Source: Amyloporia xantha
Taxonomy: Eukaryota > Basidiomycota > Agaricomycetes > Polyporales > Adustoporiaceae
NCBI GenBank assembly: GCA_036971615.1
Contig: JAYKKR010000059.1
Coordinates: 1 to 57,542 of the forward strand
Direction of reading: 5' to 3'
Length of the DNA: 57,542 nucleotides
Position 1 is the stretch's first letter; every line of letters begins with the position of its first letter. The notes beneath the pieces were generated by a model. It worked only from the letters and a program-made list of their open reading frames with translations. It was not told the origin of the DNA and made no database searches. The position numbers and the translations under genes were made by a program. Below, in pieces: positions 43,733 through 53,410 of the stretch.

Positions 43733-45148
43733 TCATCGTTTGGCTCCTGCATGTGAATGCGCGCCTTTCCCTTTCTTCCGGCCACTATTCGCATGGCCAT
43801 CTGCGCCAGGCGCGTCAAGGAACCCACCAAGTTCGAGTGCATTTCGCGCGGCTTGGTTGATGTGCTTGAATCGATCCGGTCCAAGGTGGATGCCGCCAAA
43901 GTAACGTGTCACAACAACGAGGACATTGTCCACTTCCTGCGCATGCAGTCAATAACGATGTATAGGTAAGATCACGAAATAATGCGTACCAGAATTTGCA
44001 AAAGGTGGGCTAGTCGACCGCCTGCCGCTGTCTCGCCGTCATCGTCGTTGTCTGAACGTCAAAATATGAGAGGTTGTGACATTCAATGATAACATCAGTA
44101 GCCCAATGGGGATATACCCTACCTTGATGCAGGTTGTTCCCGACTCGACAGCGCCATGCGTTGATGACAGGATGTGCAGCGCGAGCTATCCTTCGGTCCG
44201 ACATTAGATGTGCCAAGATCACCGGAACCTGTGAAGCGTTGATAATTAGCATCCTGCGATGTTTCTCGACAATGGCATATTGGAAGTGAAAATGCACCTG
44301 CGCTGGGTCCGTTATTGGACATGCCCGCCCAATAAATGCACTCTTCCGATCCACAATAGGCTCAGCCACTGTAAACTCGATGCCCTCCAGAAGTATGACC
44401 TCTTCGTCGGCCACCTGCTCATTTTCCTGCAACCTTTCGACTCTCTGCTCGCTCTGCCCACTCTCCCTCGCCGGCCGTTCGTCCTCTCTGATCAACTCTC
44501 CGAGCTTCGCCGCGCTCAACCTCTCCCCGACCCACTCCGCACAGCGTTCTCTCACCCACTCCACCCCATCAAATACGCAAACGGCGCCCTCGACCCATTC
44601 AACGCCGTCTCGTGAGATGTATGTCCGTAGTACGGCGCCGAAGAGTGCGGAATCGACACCGAAGGGTCCGATATATCGGGAAAGGAGCTGGAGCTGCGGC
44701 GGCGCGGACGCTGGATAAGCAGGCGGGAGAGAAACAAGGAGGGTGAGGGGGTACGTAGTGGACGGGTCGGAGGGCGGCGAAACGCTACGTCCCGACGGGG
44801 CTAATTGATCTCCTCACTACAAAATGATTCAAAGTGCAAACTCACGTAACGGTCACCTCATACCGAATTGTGCCCTTTTCACCTCCACTCATATTCTGCT
44901 CATGTCCATACCCATTCTCGGACCCTGGCGACTTGGGCTGCCAGGGGCGTACCGCTTCGTCGCCGTATATCGACTGGAGCACTGGGACCGCAGGATATGA
45001 GGCGCGCCTGAGTGGGACACCATGAAAGCCTGAGGCTGCGCGCACCGCCTAGTTCCGCCGCGATGGGCTCGCGCTCTGGGTCATCGGAGAGGTGGGCGAT
45101 GAGTGATTCAAGGGTATCGAAGTGAGGTGAGGGCGTGCGAGAGGGCAT
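43733..45148 (-). CDS. YIH1: YIH1/IMPACT homologue, inhibitor of Gcn2 activation
   Basis: Binds Gcn1 through an N-terminal RWD domain and competes with the eIF2-alpha kinase Gcn2. The start at 45148 gives MPSRTPSPHFDTLESLIAHL. The RWD part includes YPAVPVLQSIYGDEAVRPW, GEKGTIRYEVTVT and, after an intron, LSLLVSLPPAYPASAP-like sequence. The C-terminal UPF0029/IMPACT domain reads EPIVDRKSAFIGRACPITD, VPVILAHLMSDRRIARAAHP, NAWRCRV, then DDDGETAAGGRLAHLLQIL and NVLVVVTRYFGGIHLGPDRF. It ends with a Gly/Lys-rich tail SGRKKGKGAHSHAGAKR. A one-base frame change lies near 45030-45048, between the first residues and GFHGVPLRRASYP. The signature glycines of the IMPACT domain are intact. Confidence 0.85.
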
Positions 45149-45604
45149 TGAAGTGGTGTCTTCCTGAGTGGACTGGACTCCTGTTTGGACTAGATTGTTT
45201 TATGTGTATATACAATTCCGATTGGTGAATGTTGACGCTAGTGATGTGGATAGGACATGCAGCACGTATAAAGATGAGCAGAAGGTGATGGTGCTGAGTC
45301 GAGGAAAGTTGATCAGAAGAGCGCGATCGAGTGGGATTATTTCCGATTTAGATAGCCTTATTGACTTACTAAACAGCATAGAATCTGTAGGTTATCTGAC
45401 CTGCTTTATTATTAATAATGCAAAGTAGCCTACTACATTAGATAACTAAATACCGTACTTCTGCGATCATGTCAATCATGAGCGCTTGTCAATATACTCT
45501 GCTTGACTACTCTCCTCCAGTGAGCTGCGGGAACTGGCCATCTCAGCGGCAACTCTATGAACTCTCCTTGTTGTTGACTGTTCAATAATTACCTGTGCCG
45601 AACG
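45149..45604. other. Divergent intergenic region between YIH1 and ATG29
   Basis: About 456 bp separating divergent starts. AT-rich between about 45390 and 45460. No gene seen; presumably both promoters. Confidence 0.4.
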
Positions 45605-47305
45605 ATGGCGCCCCCACCCGTGCGCGTGATTGTACGCTTGCCATATAACCGTCCGGATAACCCACTTCCCGACCCTCCTCCAGTGCGTACATGCCACTGC
45701 TTTCCGAGTACATAGTGACCGACTAATCTTCACCGGAAAGTCCAGGTCGAATGGAACCAGGATAAGGAACGTATTCTATGGGAGGTAATTGCGAAGTCCC
45801 GTGCGATAGAAGGCGCGGGTGCAGATTGTATGTATCCCGTACCATCTGAGCTCCGGTCCCTTTGTCTGACTTTGTATTCCTAGGGAAGGGCCTCGCTGCA
45901 CACCTCCAAGTTCCCCTCCCATATCTCCTCTACCGCGCTCAAACTCGCTATGAAGAAGGTATACGCGGTCTCCAGGACATCCGGGGTGCGCTGAGCCCTG
46001 GCTTGCCAAATACCAATCCCACCGCCTTCCCCGTATCCAGTCCAGCGACCGCTCATCCTTCACACACGAACGAGTACTTCCCCCGCCTTCCCGAGGTCGC
46101 CTCGCGCCGCCTTTCCAATTCCCCCGCCACAGCGACTCGTCCGCTCGGCGTCCGCGCGCGTCTGAGCTCCCTCGGTCAGCAGAGCCAGCGCATGCGGAGG
46201 GTTCCGTAGTCCGGAACCAGAGCATGCGGTCTAACCTAAGCGGGAGTGTGAATGGCAATACGCTTGCTAATGGGTCGGCTGCGATGCCGAGGCCTACGAA
46301 GAAGGTATCGTCATCCTCGATGTTGACGTTGCAGGGCGCTCGGAGGAGCCGAGGCACACCGCCGCACCTACTGTCGCCGACCTCGTCCCACGCTGCATCA
46401 GAAGCAGGGTCCGAGGGTCGTATGAATGGACTGAATGGGGATGACGAGGGCAGCGAAGAGAGCGAGGAGGACGAGGACGCAAGGAGGGAAGAGGAGGAGG
46501 ATCGCCGGGCGGAAGAGCAAGAGGCGCTAGAGCGAAAGCTACGCGACTTACAACAAATGATGACGAAGGATGCCATAGGCCTCGTCGCATCCCCCAAGAA
46601 AGATCGCGGGCGGATGCGCCCACTATCCACTTCCACCGCGTCGCTTTCCAGCGCTCCTCCGAGCTCCTCTCGCAGCCAACAAAGCCTCTCGAGTCTCAGT
46701 TCCCGCTCGCCACACGGGTCTATACCATCTATACCCTCGTCTCCGCCGAACCCACAGCCGCTTATGCACTGGCGTTCACACCCCGACACACAGAGGCGTA
46801 ACTCGTATGCGTACGATGAGACACAGTCGCCTTCGCCGTCCTCGCCACGAATTGCGTCACCTATCCCGCGGCATCTCAGTCCCTCAGGCAAGTCGCACAG
46901 CCCGCCGATGGTCTCGACGGGGAGGGCGCTTGGGCAGACGCATGTGCGGAGAATGTCCGGTACATCCGGGAGAACGGGTGGACCAGGGTGGCGGATGGAT
47001 GTCGGGACGGGGGCGAAGGCGGGCGAGAGAGTGAGTGAGCAGGGGAGCGTGGCGTCGAGCTTCAGTGACTTGAGCGGTGAGTATGATTACCATCCATGTC
47101 ATGTTTGAGATGCTCATGGCACGGGATACAGATGCAAGTCTGTCTGCCTCGGCGCTGGAGAGTGCGTTGATGTCGAACATAAAGGGTGGTGGATCGCGAA
47201 TGTGAGTAGCCCGCGTTACATTCGTGGAGAGCGAAATATTGAAAGTGTTCATTCAGGTCGTCATTCGCGCGCAGTAATCTAAGAGGGAAACGAGGTGTAA
47301 GATAG
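45605..47305 (+). CDS. ATG29: ATG29, autophagy scaffold protein
   Basis: Subunit of the Atg17-Atg31-Atg29 scaffold at the pre-autophagosomal site. The start MAPPPVRVIVRLPYNRPDNP at 45605 is the Atg29 N-terminal domain. Short introns follow PDPPP and GAGAD, and the domain continues VEWNQDKERILWEVIAKSR, then KGLAAHLQVPLPYLLYRAQT and RYEEGIRGLQDIRGA. The rest is a Ser/Pro-rich, probably disordered region with a strongly acidic and coiled-coil stretch (EESEEDEDARREEEEDRRAE). Between SSLG and VRNQSMRSN the frame is restored either by a 36-nt intron ending CCGTAG or by an indel. The last exon reads MSSFARSNLRGKRGVR with TAG at 47303-47305. A long antisense ORF (45776-46891) is a composition shadow. 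Confidence 0.82.
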
Positions 47306-47833
47306 AAGTTGTTATGCGAAGAAAATCCCCTACTATTTGTATTTGGCAATAAGTTCGTGTCATGCGACGCGGAGACTGCGCAATTCATACGCGTCGGTGA
47401 GACGCGACGCGACGCGACGACGCGCAGTGTCTGCGGTGGTATTTGGCGTGCGCGCATGTTCCAGCACCTTCCCTCCCATTTTATGCCTCCTGTCTTTGTC
47501 AGAAACATGTACCACTACTTGCTACGCTACGAGTCTTACGCGTACGCGTCTCCTGTGTACACGCAAGCTCCTGTGATCTTTGTTATAAGGCCTTTGTTCT
47601 CAGCTATAGACGCCAAGTTTGCCACTGCTCCTTTCCCCCGAACGCCTCTCGCCGAAAGCACTGGTCGAGGATCGTCACCCATCCATCCACTACAGTTTAA
47701 CCAAACTAGATTTGATCCACAGCGTCGACTCGGAGATCGCTGCCGTTACCGGGCCTCGCCCGAATAAGCCCCACACTTGGAACTTTTGTGCCACACACCA
47801 GCAACAGTGACGACCAGCTAGAGGACGCCTAGC
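47306..47833 (+). promoter_or_regulatory. DDI1 upstream region with three ACGCGT (MCB-like) motifs and a GACGC repeat
   Basis: The 528-bp interval holds ACGCGT at 47389-47394 and two directly abutting copies at 47538-47549, plus a (GACGC)3-like run at 47401-47424. ACGCGT is the MBF-bound MluI cell-cycle box of yeasts, here upstream of a damage-linked gene. The motifs are seen; binding is inferred. Confidence 0.45.
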
Positions 47834-49478
47834 ATGGAGTTGACCTTTGTTACTGACCTCGGACAAACGTTCGTGGTCGAAATCGACTCGAACATGGAGC
47901 TCGAGAACGTTATGGCCCTGCTCGAGGCGGAGGTGAGTCCAGTGCAGCTTCGCATCTAGTCTGGTGTGCGATGTCTAATGTCCTTGGGCACGTTAGTCAG
48001 GGATCCCAGTCGACGAACAGAGCATATCACATGAAGGACGCGACCTAAGCAATCCCAAAGCCACTATGGCCGGGCTTGGTGTGGGCGACCGTGCAATGCT
48101 GCTGCTCCGGAGGAAAGTGAGCGTAGCAGGCAGGTATGTACCTTATATATGTTGTGACACTTCGCCACTTTTGTTCACCTCATGGGGCGGCTAGAACAGG
48201 AGAGCAGGACGCGGAGATGATGCGATTACAGGTTCTCGGTGACCCAGCTCTCATGGCGCAACTACGAATGGTATGTCTTGTCGCCACCGCCGATGGCAGG
48301 TCTGACTGTATATTCAGGCCAACCCTGAACTAGCCGAAGCAGCCCAGTCTGATCCCAACCGCTTCGCCGAACTCCTACGACAGACCCATGCACGCCAGCT
48401 CGAGGCAGAACGCGAGCTTGCCCAGCTCGAAGCAAATCCATACGACATAGAAGCCCAGCGCCGCATCGAGGAGGCGATTCGCCAACAGGCTGTGGCTGAA
48501 AATTTGGACCATGCACTCGAGTATTCTCCGGAGTCGTTTGGACGTGTGAATATGCTTTAGTGAGTCTTCTGTAGCTTGGGGAGATGGTCCGGTAACCAAA
48601 AGAATCAAATACAGTGTTCCTGTGGAGGTCAATGGACATCCACTGAAGGCTTTTGTAGATAGCGGAGCGCAGCAGACTATCAGTGAGGAATATCTACCCT
48701 GCATTGGTTTCATGAAAGAACTAAATATGTTTCCTGTTCCCGTAGTTACCCCGGAATGCGCGGAATCATGCGGGTATGATTCTCTTGTCTCCCATAGGAC
48801 ACTCTGCTAAAGGCTTCATCTAGAATCATGCGACTCCTCGATCGCCGCTTTGCGGGTCTTGCAGTCGGTGTCGGCACAGCGCGCATTCTCGGTCGGATAC
48901 ACAGTGCACAGCTCAAACTTGGTGACGACCTCTACCTCCCCTGCTCTTTCACCGTTATGGAGGTATACTCGTCCTCTAGCACCCGCACCCATCGATGTAA
49001 ATGCTAACCAGCGCCACCCTCTCATCCCTAGGGCCGTGATGTGGACCTCCTTTTTGGCCTCGACATGCTCAAAGCCCACCAAGCCTGCATCGACCTCGAG
49101 AAGAACGTCCTTCGGATCCAGGGCCGTGAGGTCAGTTTCCTTGCGGAGCATGAGCTCCCCGAGAAGGCCCGCAACCCGCGCGCAGGCGCTGATCACCCCG
49201 AGCTGTTGCCTCCGTCTTCTCCAACTGCCTCCGGCTCTGGCTCATCTGCAGAGCAGGGTCAGTCTTTCCCGGGTGCGGGGCACACGTTGGGCGCGACGCC
49301 AGCACCAGTCGGTGCGGTAGGGCGAGGACCAGCGGGGCCAGTGGCTCCTGCCCCGACGAACTACCCGGAGGAGGCAATACAGACATTGATGGGCCTGGGT
49401 GCAACAAGAGAGCTGGCCATTCAGACGTTAGCTGCGGCAGGGGGCAATCTGGAAGTAGCAGCATCGTTGCTGTTCTAA
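47834..49478 (+). CDS. DDI1: DDI1, ubiquitin-like/retroviral-protease-like/UBA shuttle protein
   Basis: Proteasome shuttle and ubiquitin-dependent aspartic protease. Exon 1 gives the ubiquitin-like start [18 protein letters not shown], continuing [17 protein letters not shown] and [14 protein letters not shown] helical middle follows ([39 protein letters not shown]). The protease-like domain starts at [24 protein letters not shown] carries the catalytic Asp (many relatives have DTGA or DSGA). It runs through [39 protein letters not shown] and [19 protein letters not shown]. The C-terminal UBA is [20 protein letters not shown] to AASLLF. Introns are short and canonical. All three domains are present, so an active, ubiquitin-binding protein is expected. 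Confidence 0.9.
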
Positions 49479-49649
49479 CAGTCGAGTCGTGATGACGAGG
49501 AAGGGCTAAACAAAAGTCTTGTGTACAGTAGATATACATCGCAGAACCAAAACAAGCGGACATTTGGAATAGTACTAGTGTAACGATACAAAGCAGGAGA
49601 TGACATTTCGGCGGTGGTAATCCAAAAATAACAATAGAAGAGAGAAAGA

Positions 49650-51002
49650 TCAGATGAGGCTGACTGTAGTCCGAATCAAACCTCCTCTCCAGTCGCGCAT
49701 CCCGGCGGACCTGCGGTGTGCCCAATCCGACTGCATCCTTGCAAACGCATCCTGTATGTGCTCCGGGCGTAGTGATGTGCGCGCTTCGGGCGGGGGCAGG
49801 AATAACGAACATGTGGGCAAGGGGAATCCGCATCTCGGTCGGGCGAATCCTCCCGCCGCATGCGCTTCGCGTCCGATCCATGCGCAGACCCCGCTTTCCG
49901 CTTGCCAAGTACAGGCGACGCATGCAACTCTTCGCGCAGGTATGATTCCTCCAGTGATTTCTTGACCTCGAGGCCTGCAATAGTGAGGGAACGGACCATC
50001 TCGAATGCGAGAAAGCCAACGATGTCGACGGTGTCGTCGTTTGCTTTCAGGTCTAGTGAGGGCGGGAGGTTAAGGAATTCACGAAAACGTTTGGCTGAAA
50101 TGCAGTAATTTATCAGGATAAATCTGATTATTAGAGGTTAAGTTGGCCCGTACCTTTGCGATAGGTGAAAGATGCTTGACGACAGTCAGAATAGTGCTGG
50201 TATTCTTCTCGCGTCATCTGTCTTGTGGCATCATCGGCTTCCTGTAGAGATGTGTGAGACATCATTCATGGGCCGCGGCCACGACTTACCTTCAGTCGCT
50301 GGATCGACGCTTCGTGCGCCTCAATATCGTCCTCGTCTTCCTCGTCGTCCGTAGTTAGCACGTCGGAGTACATAGTCATAATTTCCCATGGCAACTTGAT
50401 GGTAATTTTCTGCGCCTTCGCCGTCAATTTGTCTACATTATACTTACTGGTTAACGAGTTGGGATATAATGGCGATATATTTACGCACCATCTGCACCGT
50501 CTTCGAGCGTCTCTACTTCGACCCCTCCTCCGCCATCACCGCCAGAGTCCTTGGCATGTTTCCGCACATCTTTCCATGAAAGGTACGTCCGCAGCCTGTT
50601 CACCTTTGCGCGGTCGTGTCGTATGAGGAAAATGAGATCTTCTGCGGAGAGATACCGCGCACCGCGGCGAGTAGCCAACATGCGCGCTTGCACAATCTGC
50701 ACGTCCTGCGTCAGTTCCAGCACTCTCTACTATCATACACAACTCACCAACTCAATGAGCTGACTCCGCACGATATCCTCGACGAGGTTGACTGTTTCCG
50801 GGTTAGGGTCCTGCACCTCGCCGAAGACAAACATCATCTGGGATATCTCCTGTGAGTACTTGTACTCCCTGCCCCCTGGCGTATCCGAGGTATTTTTCTT
50901 CGCGGACGTCGCCATCTTTGGAGGCGGCGGGGGCGTATCCGCCGCGGTAGGAGTGCTGAGAGAGTACTCAGGCTTAGCTGTGCCGACTCTGAATTGGTTC
51001 AT
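49650..51002 (-). CDS. SPT3: SPT3, SAGA histone-fold subunit
   Basis: Subunit of the SAGA co-activator that contacts TBP. The start [20 protein letters not shown] at 51002 leads to the first histone fold [20 protein letters not shown] and [16 protein letters not shown]. Then [40 protein letters not shown] and [10 protein letters not shown]. The second half contains [54 protein letters not shown] sequence and [20 protein letters not shown] with [20 protein letters not shown]. The tail [20 protein letters not shown] ends SLI with TGA at 49650-49652. It lies in a different frame from the preceding [19 protein letters not shown] block, implying an indel between about 49760 and 49800. Several small introns. 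Confidence 0.88.
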
Positions 51003-51323
51003 GTCTTGGTAGAAAGTAGAAGAGGCACGTGGCTCTATACGCCACTTCGCGTGACGCATCCCAATCTCGATCGAAATCACCGCGACGCCCTCGGTGGTGG
51101 TACCGATGCAGAGGTCAAAACACAGCGACGCCTCGGCTTCTGTATTCTTCTATCGTACAGTATGAGCGATTTATGATTCACACATCTCCTCCAAAGTCGC
51201 TAACATCGTACGAAATTCCACGAACAAGATAATTTGCGACAGTAGCAACATGATATCAACCAATGGATTATCGGACACGCTGTGCTGCAAATATCCTGCA
51301 ATCCTCATTCTGCATATGACGAA
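51003..51323. other. Intergenic between SPT3 and the FAH-family gene
   Basis: About 320 bp containing the SPT3 promoter and the downstream flank of the FAH-family gene. An upstream in-frame ATG for SPT3 exists near 51080 but adds residues without family resemblance. Confidence 0.4.
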
Positions 51324-52649
51324 TTAGAGTTTGGCCCTCTCCTTCGCGTCCTCCTCGACGACCAGGTTCGCCAGCGTTCCAATGCCGTTACCCACAGTCA
51401 CCGTCATGTAGTCGCCGCCTTTGAGGTAGAGTGGAGGCTTCTTCACGAAACCGACACCCTTTGGTGTGCCGGTCAAGATGAGCGACCCCGGAAGAAGAGT
51501 AGTGCCTTGCGACAGGTAAGAAATCGTCTGGCGCACGGTGAAGATCTGATCGCTGTGGAGGACAGACGGTCAGCAATTAAACTTACGTAGGGCAAAGTAG
51601 GGAGAATATGACACGTACGAAGTGCTACCATCCTGAAGAACCTGGCCGTTGACAGTGCATTTCAAGGGAACGCGTTGCGGGTCCGGGATTGCGCTTGCAG
51701 CAACGATGCAAGGGCCTAATGGGTTTGTGTCATCTGTGCGGAACGGTTCTCGTTAACGATGTTGATCAGGATACATTGAGAATACTCACCAAAACTCTTG
51801 GAAAAGCCCCATTGTCCGCCACCGGCAGACATTTGGAGTTTCCGGAAGGAGACCTACGTACATTGAAGTCATAAGGACCAAAAAGAAGCGGGCCGCCTCA
51901 TGCAACGCACATCGTTAGCACCGGTATAGCCCAATACGTAGTCGAGCGCCTCTGCCTCAGAGACATTCTTCGCGGCCTTGCCAATGATGATGACAAGTTC
52001 AACTTCGTAGTCTGGCAAGTGTTCTTGAACCGGTCGAGCAACCTTCGGGACGGTCACGATGGCACCGGGGCCGATGAGAGATGTTACCGGCTTGTAGAAT
52101 AGTACAGGAACGCTGTGACATCACTTGAGCCTCTCCAGCTTGAGACTTCACAAAGAAGGCTTACGCAGGTTTCTGCAGGTTGGCCTCTGCCTGTGCGCAC
52201 GATGTAGCCTAAGTACTCTGAGATGTGACACCAGTGAATGAACGGACTGACCGCATGATCAGCGTAGTTCAAGCCAAGGCACCGCACAATACCGCCGACT
52301 TCATCTCTCGCAAGAGGAGCGAGGAGTTCCTTAACCGTCAGTACATTCTTAGTGACCTGCGCGGCAGGGTCGATCACTGAGCCCAGGATCTCATATGCCT
52401 TGACGGGCTTCCTTTGCGCGTAAGCCAGGCCAACTGCATTGCAAGAGACCCTCAGCATTTCCAAACGACGGACAGCAACTATGCATAATACCATCAAGAC
52501 TAGGGTCTACAGGTTCGCCGAGGTGAACCTGGTTAGTCTCTGCGGCGACAAACCGAATCAAACGGGTCCATTGCTACCACGCCTTCGTCAATGTGCGTCC
52601 TCCGAGTTCACCAGCACCATCAATAACGCACCGTTTTAATGGGGGCCAT
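51324..52649 (-). CDS. Fumarylacetoacetate hydrolase (FAH) family protein
   Basis: FAH-fold hydrolase/decarboxylase of the FAHD1/FAHD2 type (acylpyruvase or oxaloacetate decarboxylase activity in characterised relatives). The start at 52649 gives MAPIK, then after an intron TQWTRLIRFVAAETNQVHLG. Core motifs: GGIVRCLGLNYADHA, KPVTSLIGPGAIVTVPK, LPDYEVELVIIIGKAAKNVS (metal-binding Glu), EALDYVLGYTGANDVSFRKL, DDTNPLGPCIVAASAIPDP, and LTGTPKGVGFVKKP. The metal-ligand Glu and Asp positions are retained. The C-terminal half is open without breaks and ends VVEEDAKERAKL. Its promoter is shared with CDC14 and carries an inserted MITE beginning 168 bp upstream of the start. Exact substrate cannot be read from sequence. 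Confidence 0.85.
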
Positions 52650-52808
52650 GGTAGTAGCAGACAGACAAGGCTCGGGCGCAGAGGCCGATGAGAAAGAGGT
52701 GCAACATGACCAGCCGTGAGCCTGCAGCGAATATACGGCGGAGCTCCGCACGCAAGACACGGACCGTCAGTCGCGTTCGATCACTCCCATCACGTGGATT
52801 ACGCGTTG

Positions 52809-52816
52809 CCCTGGAC
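52809..52816. repeat. Left target-site duplication CCCTGGAC
   Basis: Eight bases directly flanking the left terminal inverted repeat are identical to 53314-53321 flanking the right one. An 8-bp duplication is the hallmark of hAT (and P) transposition. Confidence 0.85.
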
Positions 52817-53313
52817 AGGACCCCGGCGAACCCCCACAGAGCTTTGATCCCTAAAGTCCGAAAATGTGGGTCCCAGACCCAAAATGTTTGATCCAAAAGT
52901 CCGAAAATGGGGGTCCATGGGCCGACAAGTCCAATTCAAAGTGGTCCGAAAATGCACCTCTCAGCGCTATGTCCGATCTCCAAAGTCCGAAAGGACCACC
53001 TGATTTGGGGCCTGTCCGGTACTGTAGTCCCCAAAAATTTCCAATCAGGCGTGAGTACTCAGACCATGTTCCTACCAGGCGCCTCTACTATCTAGGCGAC
53101 GCCGCGGTACCTGTACATATTAGGCAGTCGCTCGGGCCAATATGGAGATTATGGAGACCGGTTGAATACTTGATGTAGGTCTGATCCCATTTTGGACCGA
53201 ATTTGGCCTCCTTCGCGCGAGGTTTGATTTTTTTGGTCCGAAAAGGGCATGTTCACAAGGTCCGAAAATGGCTTTTTCGGGATCAAAGCTCCTGGGGGGT
53301 TCGCCGGGGTCCT
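52817..53313. mobile_element. 497-bp non-autonomous hAT-like MITE with 35-bp terminal inverted repeats
   Basis: The ends 52817-52851 and 53279-53313 are inverted copies with 32 of 35 positions identical. They begin AGGACCCCGGCGAACCCCC (19 of 19) and end with a second perfect block AGCTTTGATCCC. A perfect 8-bp duplication, CCCTGGAC, flanks the element. The interior encodes no transposase and contains several copies of GTCCGAAAATG and close variants in the same orientation (near 52856, 52898, 52944, 52996, 53236 and 53262). Size, TIRs and 8-bp duplication fit a hAT-type MITE. It sits in the promoter shared by the FAH-family gene and CDC14. The perfect duplication suggests a fairly recent insertion. 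Confidence 0.85.
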
Positions 53314-53321
53314 CCCTGGAC
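53314..53321. repeat. Right target-site duplication CCCTGGAC
   Basis: Identical to 52809-52816 on the other side of the element. It starts immediately after the right terminal inverted repeat ends. Confidence 0.85.
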
Positions 53322-53410
53322 GCGCTGCCTCCCGTCCGTTACGTAAGCCACTTCCATCCCAACCACCCATTGTGCAGACTCGGAGCGACGGCGAGAGCTG
53401 CGCAGCGCTC

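Noticed and set aside
45776..46891. 371-codon minus-strand ORF
   Set aside because: Exactly antisense to ATG29, whose sense frame carries the conserved Atg29 domain and splice sites. Its Ser/Arg/Gly-rich composition reflects the biased sense codons.
49132..50019. 295-codon minus-strand ORF
   Set aside because: Overlaps the DDI1 3' exons antisense and the SPT3 tail in a wrong frame; no domain of its own.
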